Positions 19,881-30,005 of a DNA stretch of 64,000 nucleotides are shown here, one piece after another; within the stretch, counting starts at the first letter, position 1; each line of letters begins with the position of its first letter. The translations under genes and the position numbers were made by a program. Under the pieces are notes generated by a model. That model was not told the DNA's origin and did not search any database. It saw only the letters and a program-made list of their open reading frames with translations. The stretch is from Melanopsichium pennsylvanicum (Eukaryota > Basidiomycota > Ustilaginomycetes > Ustilaginales). The stretch covers positions 868,001 to 932,000 of the forward strand of contig OAPG01000006.1 in assembly GCA_900208305.1 (NCBI GenBank). Reading direction: 5' to 3'.

Positions 19881-22691
19881 ATGCCTCCTTCGGCAGCTGC
19901 ATTGGCCGACCTCTTTGCAAAAGCACGCCTTACGCTCAACATTTTTTCTTCATCTTCATCTTACAGATCAGTCGTCTTCTTCGATGAGGTTCTCAATGTT
20001 GAAGCAGTCCTCACTCTGCCATCGGATCGACTCATCCCGATTCCTGTCAACTCCATCCACGACGTTCCCACATCTTATCCTCTTCCGCTGCCTGCACCGC
20101 CATCACGTCCACAATTCGGCCACAGCAGCATCCCACCACATCTCATCGCCCTCCTTGCGTGCCTGCATGTCAATCTCTGCACGGACTACGTGCCTCAGCA
20201 CTCCTCAACCTCGATCCACTCGTCAAAGTCCACCAACCCATACGAACCTCTCGCAACTGTTGAGCTCCCATTCGAGCATCTTCAACTCTTACCTTCCCAC
20301 CATCCTCACACCGATCCCGCTCAGCCTCACCATGTTGCAATCCGTGCTTTCTCTAACGCATGGGCGGGCAACCAACCACCTAAACCGCATCGCACCTTGA
20401 ACGACTTTACTCACCCTCAATCTTCTACAACTGCAGCTCCGTCTTCCCATCGAGCTCATCTCGTTCATGACGCACACCACTGGCGTGTCCATTGGCATTG
20501 CCGCGTACCCATCAACTTTATCGCAACACCCTTCCAACCGCTGTTCTCCATCACTGCTGCACTCACATTACGTCTAGATAACGTGCTTCTAGATCAGCTT
20601 CTTCCCCGCCCTTCATCACAAGTTTTTGTCCGCTCGGGGTTCGCACACTCTCTTCTAGCACCTCTCCACGAAGGTCCCATCTATCCCGACGAATCTCCGC
20701 TTCAGAGTCAAGCTCGAGCCGACGCTTCCTCTGCACTGGGCCTCGATGGTCCCAACGGTCTCGGCTCCTATCTTGCTCATCTTCCCAAAGATGTAGTTGG
20801 CGGAAACAATACTGTCGTCACCCCTCGCTCCGGTGCCCAAGCTTTGAATGCAATCCAGCAGCGTAGAAACGACGCTCTGACTGCACAGGCTGCTCCGTCC
20901 AGGTCGCTCTCCAAGCCAGACAGCAATGGAGATCTCGCTGCACTCCTTTCCAATCGCTCAGCCTCGAGCTCTCAACTTCCTTCAACTTCAGCATCTCAAA
21001 CCGACAATCGAGAGTCAGAGCAGCATGCGGTTGGTCTGCAGATCTACAAACGTAGCACAAGAGCCGTCTTGCCTCTGAGAACAGGGATCAACGTGCGCAT
21101 GCGCACACTTGTCACGCATCACCATCCGTGGACTCATCGTCGACCGTCGTTGCATCAGCCCACGCCAGAGCTGGAGAGCACAAGACTTGTGCTCAGCGTC
21201 GAGCTCGAAAATCCTTTCGAATCAGACTCAACGTTCTGTGTCAATGATATTCAAATCAAGATCGATCGGGGGAGCACAGAGCAGCAGAATGCGTTCCACG
21301 TTATTGCACAACCCTTGCAGCCTATCCCATCGGTGCTCCCTATCCTACTGAAGAAGGGCAGCCAGCATAATTTGTTGTTCTACGTCTCAGTCGGATCGAA
21401 CCAATTCCCGCACAGCATCGCCAATAGCACTGACGCAGAGGAAAGCAGTGCAAGAAATGTCATCATCACAGTCTCGGGTCGCCCTCAAAGAGATCGGTCA
21501 GAGCAAGAAGAAGAGCTCTCGGCAGACTTCGATTCGCAGTGGAATTGCGCTTTGGATCTCACACCCGTGCTAGCTGATGCCAAGAAGGAGAAATTTATCG
21601 CCAGTGGTGCGAGAACGAGTGTGATGGAAAGAAAAGTGGTCGCACGACCAGTGGCGGGAAACTCTCAGTACTCAGCCAGCTCGCTCCGTGCTGCACAGTG
21701 GGATGAGAATATGCACGGAACTCAAGCGCAGCAAGCAACAGATTACGGTGGAGATTTGAGAACGCCAAGACCCGGACAATTGGGCATGGGCTTCCCTCCT
21801 CCGCTGAGGACGAGCTCTGCAAGACATGTTTCCACTGCTGTATCGACTGCAGACCAAACACCAAACTTATCTCGTGACGACCTAGGACGCGCAGGTGGCT
21901 TCCTGGAGAACGCCAAGGCTCGAGCGTCAAATCGCCTCTCCAATTCCAATTCCTATGCAGCGGGCGAGGCGGCAGCTTGGCGCGTTAAACCTTGGATCTC
22001 GAGCTCCGTCTCGACCAGAGACTTTGCGCAGGAGGAAGGAGGCTTGGTAGTCCTATCAACGCTCCGACGCGCAGGCAGTAGAAGAATAGCAGGAAACAGG
22101 GCTTTGAAATTTGAATCGAGCCTTGGCCAAGATGGGCAGGCAAGACGATCAGTTTCGACGGGGGCAAAGATCCTACACCCAGTATCAGTCTCGGCGACAA
22201 GTGCAGAAGAGAGAGGGTTCAGGGTTCAGACTGGTGATACTATCGTCGTTGATCTCGCCCTCCTCAACAAATCTGCTTTTCCCAAAGGCGAGTCGGATGC
22301 TATCGGAGGTGTGCATCTCTCTTGGATTAAGCCTCCATCTTCCAACACCGTGCTCGAACGTAGCAGTGCAAGCAGGGACTCGATCGACGCTGGCACAGGG
22401 ACAATCAAGGTAAGATTGATGGACGCTGATTCAGCTAGACTCAAGTCGCATCTCACCTCTTCACAAGCAGAGAGCATCAACGGTTTGATACCGGTCGAAG
22501 ATCATCTTTTGCTACACAGTGCGCTTTTCCCAGGACAGAGTAAGAAGCTGTCGTTGGGCTTGAGATGTATCTCGCCTGGATATCATGACCTACCGCCGCT
22601 GAGGATGAGATTCGGTGCAGTGACAGGAGTCGAGGAGCTGATTTTGGATGGGCTGGGCGCGGTACTTGTTACACCTGCAGCTGTTATCTGA
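19881..22691 (+). CDS. TRS65-like TRAPP complex subunit (tentative)
   Basis: 936 residues from the ATG at 19881; the frame opens slightly earlier only with a TTG. No catalytic motif, signal peptide or membrane segment is visible. The N-terminus (A-L-A-D-L-F-A-K-A-R-L-T-L, then F-F-D-E-V-L-N-V-E) and the C-terminus (E-D-H-L-L-L-H-S-A-L-F-P-G-Q, then S-P-G-Y-H-D-L-P-P-L-R-M-R-F) recall the TRS65/Kre11 family. These TRAPP II subunits have Ig-like beta domains and help activate Rab GTPases in late Golgi traffic. Between these ends are two beta-rich regions (about 395-540 and 735-936) and Ser/Arg-rich linkers (about 330-395 and 600-740). Identity is inferred from remembered family features; an Ig-fold trafficking protein of another TRAPP subunit family (TRAPPC13-like) is the main alternative. 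Confidence 0.45.
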   Translation: MPPSAAALADLFAKARLTLNIFSSSSSYRSVVFFDEVLNVEAVLTLPSDRLIPIPVNSIHDVPTSYPLPLPAPPSRPQFGHSSIPPHLIALLACLHVNLCTDYVPQHSSTSIHSSKSTNPYEPLATVELPFEHLQLLPSHHPHTDPAQPHHVAIRAFSNAWAGNQPPKPHRTLNDFTHPQSSTTAAPSSHRAHLVHDAHHWRVHWHCRVPINFIATPFQPLFSITAALTLRLDNVLLDQLLPRPSSQVFVRSGFAHSLLAPLHEGPIYPDESPLQSQARADASSALGLDGPNGLGSYLAHLPKDVVGGNNTVVTPRSGAQALNAIQQRRNDALTAQAAPSRSLSKPDSNGDLAALLSNRSASSSQLPSTSASQTDNRESEQHAVGLQIYKRSTRAVLPLRTGINVRMRTLVTHHHPWTHRRPSLHQPTPELESTRLVLSVELENPFESDSTFCVNDIQIKIDRGSTEQQNAFHVIAQPLQPIPSVLPILLKKGSQHNLLFYVSVGSNQFPHSIANSTDAEESSARNVIITVSGRPQRDRSEQEEELSADFDSQWNCALDLTPVLADAKKEKFIASGARTSVMERKVVARPVAGNSQYSASSLRAAQWDENMHGTQAQQATDYGGDLRTPRPGQLGMGFPPPLRTSSARHVSTAVSTADQTPNLSRDDLGRAGGFLENAKARASNRLSNSNSYAAGEAAAWRVKPWISSSVSTRDFAQEEGGLVVLSTLRRAGSRRIAGNRALKFESSLGQDGQARRSVSTGAKILHPVSVSATSAEERGFRVQTGDTIVVDLALLNKSAFPKGESDAIGGVHLSWIKPPSSNTVLERSSASRDSIDAGTGTIKVRLMDADSARLKSHLTSSQAESINGLIPVEDHLLLHSALFPGQSKKLSLGLRCISPGYHDLPPLRMRFGAVTGVEELILDGLGAVLVTPAAVI

Positions 22692-22955
22692 CTGAGGCTT
22701 CTGGTGGGTCACACAATCTCAATTCAATTTTGTCTGAGCTTCTTTCACAGTTTAGTCAGATGCGCGTGTGTTGATCCCTAACCCGAAGTTCGGACCAAAG
22801 TGGTGTTCGGTCATGACCAGATGTGTGCTTCTATCGCCATTGACGAATTCAATGCCGCAATTCGTGTCACAGCGCAGGACAATCTCGGCTATCACGCTCA
22901 TAGAAGGTCTACAAAGAGAATGAAAAAGAATTGGGACTGAGCATGGCATCGTCGA

Positions 22956-25900
22956 TTAACAAACTTGACTCAACGCCTCAATCAGCTGCTCGACAACCTC
23001 CCTCTCGACTCCGAGCGCCTCGACCTCGGAATTGGGTCCCTGAATAACCTTTTCCCTCTGCTCGCGATTGAGTCTGCCATCCACAAACATCTGCAGAATG
23101 TTTGCATCGAGAAATCCGGCCGGCGCTTGAACTCTGTGATCCGTCCTCAGAGTGCGCCAATCCTGATGTGAGATATTCCCGACAACACCAGCTGGAGACG
23201 CAGAAGACGTGGATTGAATCAGCGAAAGGATATTGCGCTCAACCTTAGCGAGGAGTTGTGCTTCATCTTCTCGAACTTTAGCGATGACGCCGATAGCACC
23301 TGCAGCTGTGCCGAACAAGAGTCGAGGTCGGATGGCGGCGACTGAGCCAGGGTCCGGGACGAGCGAAGTTCTGGAAAACTTGTTGATCATATCGCCATAA
23401 TGCCACACAGCGTTGCGCTGCATGACATGTGCATACTTGTCCACCTCATCGGGGTCGCGAGTGGTTCGTGCGTCGATGGTGCGCTCCATCTCACGCTCCC
23501 TGGCGCGGCGAATGCGCGTCTTGACTTCCTCGCCAAGGGGTATTCGCTGGGTCGTATATAGGTTGAAGGAGATGTCAGCGCCGATGTATGTCTGGCTGAC
23601 ATCGTCCAATAGCTCCGTCGCACTGGTCCAAAACGGATCACAATCCCTTGCTATCTCGGTAACGCGAGCTGTGTAAGGATGCACGTGGAGTACATTCATC
23701 GATCTGAGCGCGTCTCCGACAACGATGCGATCAGGCTCGATCACCGAAAGATTGCTGGCGATGAACGAACATGCCCAGCTGCCTCGTTGTCGGACGAAGA
23801 TGCGAGGAGGAGGAATCGTTTCATGCGGTCGTGGGTCGACTACGCTGTACAGCTTGACTTCGGAGTTCACGGCTGCTGCCAGGCGGTTGTTGATTGACTG
23901 GATGCTGTACACGTTTCCGTTCTCTTCGTGTTCAAACATCTGACGCAGTCTCCCACGCTCTTCCTTGGTGCGCTGATTGCCAGTCGAAACGTCATACCCT
24001 ACAAGTCGACCTCGAGTAGTTTCGTTGGCGTCACCCGAAACGAAGCCGGTACCGACCACGAGCATCTCGTGGCCTTGTGCGCGCAACACTGTGATACAGT
24101 TCGGTCGCTCGTCCGGTTCCAGACGGATCTCGTCAAGCACATCGAAAGTGGTTTGGTCCATGATGAGCACTGCTCCTCGTGAAGCCTTGAGCTCGGTCGA
24201 AGTGCCACGAGGCAGGAACTCCCATGTGCACACCGCAAGGATCTTTCGATTTGCCCATTGAGTGATGGCCAGAGGCTGGTTCAGACCGAGGGGGAAGAGG
24301 CGAACGTCCCGCTGCTTCAGTGCGCCGATCGAAGTCAATTCTATCGATCCTGCCAGAGCGAACGCATTGAGCACACGATCCGGCCCAGCGTGTAGGGTAG
24401 CCACACTGCGCTGATCTTTGAATTTGAGCGCGTTGTAAGAGAATCGCTTCGAGTCGGCATAAACGAGTGTCGGGCGATTGCCAGATACAGCAACAGCCCG
24501 TGCGCCCGCCGAAGTCTCAATAGCATCCAATTTCAACGCCTGCGTGCCCAGAGCCACAGCTTTGCAATCAAAGAGGCCAACTGTGCTCGTGTAGCTATCG
24601 TCTGTGGGAAGGCTGAGGCTGAACGAAACAAGGTTACCGTCACCGAGACCGATGAGTAGGTGGGGTGTGAGAGCATTTCGGTTGCTCACTGAAGCCTTTG
24701 CCTGACCTTGGGAGGCTGCGTCCGAATGTTTGCTTGCGAAATGATGCAGCAAGATTGATCGCGGCACAGCTGTGAAACGCTGTTGCACTACCGAAGATTG
24801 GCCAACAGGATCGAGCTCCGGGAGCGAAAAGATCTGCACACTTCTGCTCTGCCAGAATCCACAAGCGACATATCGAGCTTCTTTGCCAGGGACGAGCGGG
24901 CTGACGTCGACACATGAAACCTCATGCTCGAGCTGTACCCTCTTGCGCTCTACCAATGCCCCACTCTCGACCGCAAAGTACAGCAAGGTCTTATCGCTCA
25001 GGGCGATGATCAACTGGCCATGTGAATTGACGCTGGCACTCGTAATCTCGTGTCCAGTCGGTGGCGCCCATCGTTGTAGCTGATCGGTGTTTCCGCTTTG
25101 AATGCTGACAAGCGATGCATTGGAGCGCGCGATGCGAAGTAAAAGCGCTCGCCGAGAGGCGTCAAAGACGGTGGATGCAGCCAGAGTTGGCACTGACATG
25201 TCGAGCTCTGCTGCCGCGAGTCGGTCGGTTGCGTCGACGAGCTCCCCGTTTGCATCAAATTGCAAGTAAGCAGTCGAGGTGGCGAATCCAGCGAGCAGGC
25301 CAACAGTTTGCTTAGAAGCTTCATCACCTTCATGAACAGCCCAAATCTGTTGCATGTTCGGGACAGGCAAAGACGAGATCTCTTGAACGGAAGCACCGCT
25401 GCGGACTTCACGAATGGTGCCGGAAGGTCCGGCACCGCTGCAGGTAACGATTCTCGCTGTTGTACCAGACGACGTGGCAGGGTCGCTGCCGGCACCATCA
25501 TCGACCACAAAGTCGACAACAGGACCAAGGTTCTGCCACCGTTCCAGCACAGCAAGACTTCCGCCCACAGGAAGTTCTACATCTTTGCCAGGGGCACCTG
25601 CAGCTTGTGACGATCTTCTCCTCCTTGATTGCGTCGGCGAAGTAGGTGGCGTCACAAGCTGAGTATTCGACGATGCCGATGCGTCCTGAGAAGCGTTCTG
25701 CTCGAGGATTTTGTAGAGGCAACTGTCGCCTGTGGCACTGCCGACAAAGATGAGGCCATCGCCCAAATAGGAGAGGGCTTGAGGACCAGCAGGCTGGGAT
25801 GTAGTGCCGAGCGCCTCCACCCGCATCGCCTCGGGCTGCAGAGGGCTAGCCGACGTTGTGTGAGAATCGCTAGGCACGGTGATTCGCAGCACATTGAGGG

Positions 25901-27476
25901 CGCCAGAACTGCATCCAAAGAGTACAGAGAAGATGTTGGACTGGTCTCGAGTAGGATCTTCCACGTTAACCACGGACACGACTTGAACGGGATGCGGCAG
26001 ACTGACCCGCAGAAGCCTTGGACGCGAGTGAGGCACGTCCAAAGTCTTGGAAGGAGAGGCGACGCTGCTTGACGGCGTAATAACGGAAGAGCGTCTGCGT
26101 TTGCCGTTCTCGTTGGAGGGAGTCGAGGTGGTGGCTGCTTGTTCCGCTCTCACAGTGGCCTGCTCTGCTTGAGCGCCCAAGGAGCGCCTTCGAGTTTCGA
26201 TGGCGCCGCCTTGGCTCGCTTTGCGCCTCTTACCCTTGACGTCAGAAGCATCTTGAGCCAGGGTATCTGCACTAACAGGTTCTGCGATCGTAGTCGACGG
26301 GTTGGCGGGTGGCGGCACGTACAGAATGCTGGCCTCTGAAAATACGAGTACACCGCCACCGACGTGGGCGGGTAGTGCATGTACGAGGTGAGCGCCGACG
26401 GCGTCAACAAACGGCAAAGGAACATGGCACTGAACCAGATCAGTCTTTGCCCATTCCTCCTCCCTCTTGCGAAGATCGCTGGCGGTAGTTTTGGAGCCCA
26501 TGGCAGCAGGGCCGTGCTTTTTACGTGCCGAGGACCTGTCATCTTTTTGGGAAGTCTTGGCATCGCGGCTGGTTTGAGTGGCGGCAGAGGAAGACTGAGG
26601 GTCGAAGCGCTTTTCGACATCGTGTTCCTTGGCGCTACGAGGAGGCTTGCGAGGTGGTCCCCATGGAAGAGGTGAGAGTTCCTGATTGCTGACGTCGATC
26701 GAGTGATACGAAAGCACTGGAAGGCACGGCTCGCCAAAGCCTGGGATCTTGGAAGGTACGCTAGATTGAGACAGAAGAGCAACAGCCGGAATCGAGTCTG
26801 TGCGCAAAGGTGCAATCATGGCACAGGACAGCAGATTGGGGTGCGGTAGCCGTGCGCCGAAGGATTGTGAAAAGTCAATGGTTCGAGACTGTACGTCTGG
26901 ATGAGAGACATCGTGCATGGTCTCGTCGTCATCGTTGGTGTGCATGCCCGAGTGAAGTACCGAAGCAGAGAGTGGGACAACTTTGACGACACCTTTGTAA
27001 GCATGGCTCAAGGCGACCCTTTGACCGAAGTTGGGAAAAACTGAAGAAGAGAAAGGCTCGGTGCATACGCTCAGTGCTGATTCTGCAGGGGAGCGTGCCA
27101 CTTCGTCCAGTGCCAACGTAGCGGTTGTGTTTATTACAACGTCGCCATGCTGAGCATCAACAGAGGCCGTGAGAGAGATCAGCCTTGGCTGGTAGTGGTC
27201 GGTTAGGATGAGAAGCGTCTGATTGGTGGACTTGGTCGAGCTTGGATCTGTAACCACCTGTGCAGACAACACACGAGCGTGGAGGGTGACGTTGTGGAGC
27301 ACTTCGAGCAAAGCAGTGGCGGATGATGGAGTGATTGTATTCGAAGCGACAAGCGAGAGGAATTCTATATTCGAGTGCTTGACCAGAGCCAGACACGGTC
27401 CCGTGGGTAGAAAAGAGGCAAGGACCAGAGTCTGGAGGATGGCCGAAGGCTCGTATGCGTGTGCGACGTAGAGCAT
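22956..27476 (-). CDS. DDB1: DDB1-family protein (CUL4 adaptor)
   Basis: 1506 residues from the ATG at 27474-27476. The frame continues upstream but only to a TTG, and the chosen start places Y-V-A-H-A-Y-E-P-S-A and I-E-F-L-S-L-V where DDB1 proteins begin. DDB1 is a three-beta-propeller adaptor that links CUL4 ubiquitin ligase to substrate receptors and takes part in nucleotide excision repair and chromatin silencing. Recognised parts are G-D-G-L-I-F-V-G-S-A-T-G-D-S, R-Y-V-A-C-G-F-W, G-L-G-D-G-N-L-V-S-F and the C-terminal Q-D-W-R-T-L-R-T-D and A-G-F-L-D-A-N-I-L-Q-M-F helices typical of the family. It is about 350 residues longer than animal or plant DDB1 because of Ser/Lys-rich insertions near residues 280-345, 415-495 and 620-660. 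RSE1 and CFT1 are paralogues, but the N- and C-terminal ends fit DDB1 best. Confidence 0.85.
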   Translation of the reverse strand: MLYVAHAYEPSAILQTLVLASFLPTGPCLALVKHSNIEFLSLVASNTITPSSATALLEVLHNVTLHARVLSAQVVTDPSSTKSTNQTLLILTDHYQPRLISLTASVDAQHGDVVINTTATLALDEVARSPAESALSVCTEPFSSSVFPNFGQRVALSHAYKGVVKVVPLSASVLHSGMHTNDDDETMHDVSHPDVQSRTIDFSQSFGARLPHPNLLSCAMIAPLRTDSIPAVALLSQSSVPSKIPGFGEPCLPVLSYHSIDVSNQELSPLPWGPPRKPPRSAKEHDVEKRFDPQSSSAATQTSRDAKTSQKDDRSSARKKHGPAAMGSKTTASDLRKREEEWAKTDLVQCHVPLPFVDAVGAHLVHALPAHVGGGVLVFSEASILYVPPPANPSTTIAEPVSADTLAQDASDVKGKRRKASQGGAIETRRRSLGAQAEQATVRAEQAATTSTPSNENGKRRRSSVITPSSSVASPSKTLDVPHSRPRLLRVSLPHPVQVVSVVNVEDPTRDQSNIFSVLFGCSSGALNVLRITVPSDSHTTSASPLQPEAMRVEALGTTSQPAGPQALSYLGDGLIFVGSATGDSCLYKILEQNASQDASASSNTQLVTPPTSPTQSRRRRSSQAAGAPGKDVELPVGGSLAVLERWQNLGPVVDFVVDDGAGSDPATSSGTTARIVTCSGAGPSGTIREVRSGASVQEISSLPVPNMQQIWAVHEGDEASKQTVGLLAGFATSTAYLQFDANGELVDATDRLAAAELDMSVPTLAASTVFDASRRALLLRIARSNASLVSIQSGNTDQLQRWAPPTGHEITSASVNSHGQLIIALSDKTLLYFAVESGALVERKRVQLEHEVSCVDVSPLVPGKEARYVACGFWQSRSVQIFSLPELDPVGQSSVVQQRFTAVPRSILLHHFASKHSDAASQGQAKASVSNRNALTPHLLIGLGDGNLVSFSLSLPTDDSYTSTVGLFDCKAVALGTQALKLDAIETSAGARAVAVSGNRPTLVYADSKRFSYNALKFKDQRSVATLHAGPDRVLNAFALAGSIELTSIGALKQRDVRLFPLGLNQPLAITQWANRKILAVCTWEFLPRGTSTELKASRGAVLIMDQTTFDVLDEIRLEPDERPNCITVLRAQGHEMLVVGTGFVSGDANETTRGRLVGYDVSTGNQRTKEERGRLRQMFEHEENGNVYSIQSINNRLAAAVNSEVKLYSVVDPRPHETIPPPRIFVRQRGSWACSFIASNLSVIEPDRIVVGDALRSMNVLHVHPYTARVTEIARDCDPFWTSATELLDDVSQTYIGADISFNLYTTQRIPLGEEVKTRIRRAREREMERTIDARTTRDPDEVDKYAHVMQRNAVWHYGDMINKFSRTSLVPDPGSVAAIRPRLLFGTAAGAIGVIAKVREDEAQLLAKVERNILSLIQSTSSASPAGVVGNISHQDWRTLRTDHRVQAPAGFLDANILQMFVDGRLNREQREKVIQGPNSEVEALGVEREVVEQLIEALSQVC

Positions 27477-28134
27477 CTTGAGGATTGTGTCGGCTAAGTG
27501 CTCTGATCGCCTTATTGTATTATCGCTTGCCTCTGTGTCTGCCAAAGTAGGAAATTGAAGAGAGGTGAGACGACGATCACGACCACGATGTAGGTCCGGG
27601 TTGGTGATTGGAAGAAACTACAACAAGATCAGTATTGGAAGATGGTCGATGACCAATTTCGCGGACAACTGATCTGTGCGCGATTTGGCTCTTTTTGGGC
27701 CTTTCCAATGTGAATGCGCGCAACACAAAAACCCCGACGCGCTCCTCAACCAAAATTGTCTTGTTGGACAAACATATGAGCTCAGAGTGGTCTGGACAAG
27801 CCCAATTTGATGCTCAAGTGCAATTTTTACACAATAAGTTTGTCAAGTCTTAGACAGCTTCATCATCAGTACCTTTCTACCCGGCAGAAAATGCTTTATC
27901 TAATTGACGCAACAAAGTCACCAGGTCACTAGTACCAGGAAGGCAAAAGAGATAAGAGTATAGAGATGCAGATGTGGAGGTTTTCTTGCAGGTCCAAGGT
28001 TCACAAAACCTGGGGTTGTAACACTGTGACCAGTGTAGGTGTTACAGGGCACAAAACATCAGACTGGATAAAACTCCTAGTTTTATTGGGTTTCAATATG
28101 ACTTCCAATAAGACAGGGAGTTCTAGCCAAAGTT

Positions 28135-28262
28135 GGTTGGGGATCTGCCAAAAGCCATAGAAAAGGAACAGGGGCTACCAAGGGCCTTGGTACAGGAAGC
28201 CAGGATTTCAGCTGGTATGGAAGGCCTGGACAGATAGTATAGCATGTAGGAGGCCCAGCTGC
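28135..28262 (-). repeat. Dispersed repeat family, copy A (inverted)
   Basis: The reverse complement aligns with 29878-30005: shared blocks include CATGCTATACTATCTGTCCA versus CATGCTGCACTATCTGTCTG, the exact GGCCTTCCATACCAGCTGA, and CCTGTTCC-TTTTCTATGGCTT versus CTCTGTTCC-TTATCTATGGCTT. Conceptual translations are also similar (Y-M-L-Y-Y-L-S-R-P-S-I-P-A-E versus Y-M-L-H-Y-L-S-G-P-S-I-P-A-E), which hints at a former coding unit. Confidence 0.75.
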
Positions 28263-28500
28263 TGTCAGTTTTATTGTGTTTTGAACCAGTACCCTGGTCT
28301 GGCACACCAGTCTGTTAAAGAAGCACCAAGGGTCTTATACCGCCAGAGTGCAGGAATGCTGGGTGGCTTGGTACAGAATGGTTAGAGCTTGCATGAGAGG
28401 TATCTACACAATGATGGTGAACAGAGATAGTCTACTTGTATTGAGCGGTGCTCCCCTATGGGTGATACAGCTATATAATACAATTGATAATTGTCAGGGG

Positions 28501-28613
28501 CCAATGTGCCTAACTTGGGGTTCCATTTAATATCCAATGAAATCTGGGGTTTTATTGTTAGGGTTAGGGTTACCAATGTGCCTGACTTGGGGTTTCATTT
28601 AATATCCAATGGA
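28501..28613. repeat. 41-base direct repeat flanking telomere-like TTAGGG units
   Basis: Copies at 28501-28541 and 28573-28613 differ at only three of 41 positions. Between them is TTAGGGTTAGGGTTA (28558-28572), the vertebrate/fungal telomere motif. It could be an interstitial telomere seed, a double-strand-break repair scar or part of a repeat element. Confidence 0.85.
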
Positions 28614-29144
28614 ACCGTTCCAAGTCAACTAGCCCCTGTGAACACTCCGTTCAGCGGTAGTGCGGCTTGTCTAGATGATTGTGTGACCTGAGCTACACAC
28701 AAGTGTCCTTAATGCACGCGCCGGTCAATGTCTACAACGTCTCCTGCAAACTTGGGAGCCGTTGTTGTTGTCTGATAAGGCTACGGTGTGGGTTCTGTTG
28801 CCGCGGTTGAGGTTCCACCTACAGTGGAGGTGCTGTAGTGTCAGTAGAGGTGCTGACAGTTGTTGAGTGTGTTTGGTTTCTCCAATGAGGTGGACACAAA
28901 CACTTTAATGCTGCAATATCTGGTGATTGCAGCGGAGACAAGAAGTAGATACTGAGAAATTTATAACATATAACTAAGGTAATGAATAATAGAGTGGATG
29001 AGCACTGCTCCTCCACAATTGAAACAAATGCCCTCTTATATCTATCAAGCCCTGCTTGAAGTTCTTATCAGGATCCCTCTTATCAGGGACCCCCTTATTG
29101 GCAGTTAGCCTCCCTAGCTGTCTTGTGCCTGGGTATGCTGGATT

Positions 29145-29330
29145 TGGCCCCTGTGCTTATCAGTGCTGGCTACCAGAGCCAGTAATTGCTTATTGCTTGA
29201 CCCCAAATCCTACCAAGCCTGTTATCTGGACCCTCCATACCTGCTGGAGATCCTTCCAACTCTTGTAACGGCCCTCTACAGCCTCTGGTCTCTGTCCACG
29301 GCTTCTGGCGAGTGTCCAACCAAAAACAGC
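29145..29330 (+). repeat. Dispersed repeat family, copy C
   Basis: More diverged direct copy of the unit at 29832-30005. Shared order: CC-x-TGTGCTTATCAGTGCT, CCAGAG-x-CAGTA, CTGG-x-CC-x-TCCATACC-x-GCTG, and a final GCCTCTG...CT-x-T-x-CACGGCTTCT block. Confidence 0.55.
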
Positions 29331-29831
29331 TGGAAACCCACCCTTTACCAGATCTCAATATGAGAACCGATAAAATCAAGGGTTTCATCTGGACTCATTC
29401 TGAGTCCCTGTAACAGGGGGCTGCAGCACTACCTGCGCAGGTCACGTGGGTGCTGCAGGATTCCTGCAGGTTGTGCAGGTTGCGCAGGCAGCATGGGTGA
29501 TGTGGAGGTGCTGGATGCAATTGGCAACAGTTCCACTTGTCATTCCATCCTTGTCAGCAATTGGAGATGGTTCCACCCTTTATTGGGTGCACCAAGGCAG
29601 GGTCCTAACACATGTGGCCATCAACTCTTGTCCACCATGCCTGCACCAATTTGGTATCTAGACCCCACAGGCTTAACAGGTGGTTGGCCTTTTTTGGGAA
29701 ATCAGGCAGGGTGACCAATCCCACAGTCACCTTAGTGTCCACAACTGAAACAAGTGTGTTCTTACATACTGTGACCATCTTGGCCCCTTATCTCCAAATT
29801 GGTCTCTCTTATTGCACTGTATACAAATCTG

Positions 29832-30005
29832 AGCCCCCATGCTTATCAATGCTAACTCCCAGAGTCAGTATATGTGCAGCAGTTGGGTTCTGTACATGCT
29901 GCACTATCTGTCTGGGCCTTCCATACCAGCTGAGTGCCTAGCATCCTGTCCTGAGGCTCTCAATAGCCTCTGTTCCTTATCTATGGCTTCTAACAGCCTT
30001 CTCAG
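29832..30005 (+). repeat. Dispersed repeat family, copy B
   Basis: Direct relative of copy C about 690 bases upstream and inverted relative of copy A at 28135-28262. It carries CCCCCATGCTTATCAATGCT, GCACTATCTGTCTGGGCCTT and CTTATCTATGGCTTCTAACA. Origin unknown; no intact open frame. Confidence 0.7.

Noticed and set aside
19831..20400. 189-codon open frame at the start of the TRS65-like gene
   Set aside because: Opens on GTG and runs in a shifted frame through a well-supported long gene.
27477..27545. Upstream extension of DDB1
   Set aside because: Opens only on TTG. A possible splice acceptor (TTGGCAG) exists there, but no matching first exon with ATG was found and the internal ATG fits the family N-terminus.
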